From positions 744,001-808,000 of the forward strand of contig CM038914.1 in the NCBI GenBank assembly GCA_021904315.1: a stretch of 64,000 nucleotides of DNA, written 5' to 3'. Every line of letters begins with the position of its first letter. Position 1 is the first letter of the stretch. The notes beneath the pieces were generated by a model. It was given only the letters and a program-made list of their open reading frames with translations. It did no database searches and was not told where the DNA came from. The position numbers and the translations under genes are program-made. Origin of the DNA: Sphagnum magellanicum. Lineage: Eukaryota; Streptophyta; Sphagnopsida; Sphagnales; Sphagnaceae. Below are positions 62,566 through 64,000 of the stretch, one piece after another.

Positions 62566-63906
62566 TCAACCACTTTCAGAGGGTGCTACAAACCGATCAA
62601 GACCTGACACAAGCTTTGCTGATTTGATGATATCACCTGTTTTGAGTTGTGATAGCAGCTCTTTTCCTTTCGTCACATACCTGCATTTCATCAATTGTTT
62701 ATGCACATAAAAATTGAAGGAACTGAACTGATCTTTGGCATCTGGAACATATCTTTTTTAAGGTTCCAACAAGGCTTTGTGTGAGTACAGATTGAAGATG
62801 ATACAGCCAAGTACAGTTCTCATCAACACAGTGCATGAAAGCCAAATAGAGTGTGAAGGCCTTACCCAAAGACAGAAAATTGGCCTTCCTCAAATGAGAG
62901 CCCACCCAAACCAGACTGCAGCAACACATTGCAATCCAAACAAAACTTTAGGTACTGTTAGGCTCAAATTATCTACTTTACAGTCCTTTTACTTCTGGTA
63001 GCCCAAAAAATAAATTGGATTTCTGCATTTTTTTCCCTCTTTGTCCTGCCCAAACATGAGAAGTGCAAATAGACACCCTTAATAAAAACTTTAGATGAGC
63101 TAGATATCTTCATGAATAGGTCAGTAGCAAGCAGCATGTGTAATGAGCCATGACCTTATGAAGGATTGTAAGCAGGTTTCAGTCAAGGGAAGACTTACAG
63201 TGCCTAGAAACTGTACAAATCTAAGCAAGTTTGTTCTCAGCAGAGAAATCAACCACAAGTACATTAGCTGAACAGTTTCAGACGCTATTTACATGTGGAT
63301 TTAGATTGCTGTACTACTATGCAGCAGAATTTTGAGATTTAAGACTGTACACTTCGCCTGTCATAGAGGTAGAAGAAGAATTGTGAGGGAGCTGAGAAGT
63401 CCTCAGAAGTTGGGTTGTGTGCCATGGCCACTGCTCCATATACTGACAGCGGCAATATTGGCAGTTCACCATCCTTGAACAATAAAAACAGGAGCAGGCA
63501 GGCAACTGTCAGATATGCAATGAGAGTTGCACCAAAAGGATAGCCCAAGAAGAACCAAACCAAGAGCAGAGAGATTGAAAGAGGTCTCACCTGCACATTA
63601 AGTGTAGTTCTATATAATGGCTGAAACTCTCCAGAAGGTAAAATTTCAATGGGCAAAGCACGCCCAACAGAATCTAGTGTCTCAGTATCAGACAAAATTG
63701 CTTGCTCTGTGCTCCTTAACTTGATCCCATCATAAGCACCTTTCAATACCTGGCATGGAACACCAGCACACCACACATGACTAAGACTTTCTTGCTCTCC
63801 ATCCCATGCCATTCAACTTTTCAAAGCATGCAAAAGTGCAGACATACATTACCAAATCTGCAAAATTGCCAGCTGTGAGTGGTGCAGAGTAGCCATCCAG
63901 CACCAC
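62566..63906 (-). CDS. CYP37: Chloroplast cyclophilin CYP37, C-terminal exons (5' truncated by window)
   Basis: CYP37 is a nuclear-encoded multidomain cyclophilin-like protein of the thylakoid lumen, related to CYP38, which assists photosystem II. Five terminal exons join in frame on the minus strand: 63906-63853, 63749-63591, 63473-63351, 62915-62866 and 62680-62566. They encode VVLDGYSAPLTAGNFADL, then GAYDGIKLRSTEQAI, LPIEILPSGEFQPLYRTTLN, DGELPILPLSVYGAVAMAH, QFFFYLYDRRS, SGLGGLSFEEGQFSVFGYV and LKTGDIIKSAKLVSGLDRFV, ending at a TGA. All splice sites are GT-AG. The typical cyclophilin proline-isomerase residues are not conserved in this subfamily, so catalysis is doubtful. The N-terminal exons, including the transit peptide, lie beyond position 64000; 63907-64000 reads as intron. 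Confidence 0.88.
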
Positions 63907-64000
63907 CTGAGCACAAAAAAAAAGCTTCTGTTTCAGGACCTCAAAAAGGTTTTTGACAAACCAGATGTGGGAGACATTAAAGGTACTTTTGAGCAGTGAA

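Overview
The window is nuclear DNA of a land plant with a large, repeat-rich, AT-rich genome. The genes have short exons and long GT-AG introns. Encoded proteins are plant types: RBX1, an XS-domain protein, a plant p23, AP-4 mu and the chloroplast cyclophilin CYP37. The Ty3/gypsy remnant reads like elements I associate with ferns and other non-flowering plants. A seed-free vascular plant is my best guess, but this is inference and not proven.

Layout. 0-9.4 kb holds no recognised gene: small hairpins, a ~70-bp tandem array, an old solo LTR (2509-3404), degenerate CCTA and TTTAACCATTA satellites, an LTR fragment near 5.6 kb and a small inverted-repeat element at 6.8 and 8.7 kb. RBX1 (9.7-12.0 kb, +, five exons) is complete. 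12-17 kb is AT-rich with no secure gene. From 17.2 to 28.9 kb lies a decayed Ty3/gypsy element on the minus strand (3' LTR, polypurine tract, an unrecognised post-integrase region, integrase, RNase H, RT, protease, Gag). It is interrupted by a younger solo LTR with a perfect 5-bp target duplication.

31.9-33.8 kb (-) is a three-exon 2-oxoglutarate dioxygenase of the gibberellin-oxidase type. 39.3-42.1 kb (+) is a two-exon XS-domain protein with an unusual acidic N-terminus, downstream of a long tandem array. 44.7-45.2 kb (-) is an intronless p23 co-chaperone gene. 47.7-48.8 kb is a decayed DnaJ gene. 54.2-60.8 kb (+) is a complete 13-exon AP-4 mu gene. From 62.6 kb to the right edge (-) are the last five exons of CYP37, truncated by the window.

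The genes are independent housekeeping, signalling or silencing loci and do not form a pathway cluster. RBX1, the XS gene and p23 each have telo-box motifs (AAACCCTAA) upstream. The most notable items are the XS-domain protein, the gypsy element with extra sequence at both ends of its coding region and Asp-to-Asn changes in three enzymes, and the old/young solo-LTR pair.
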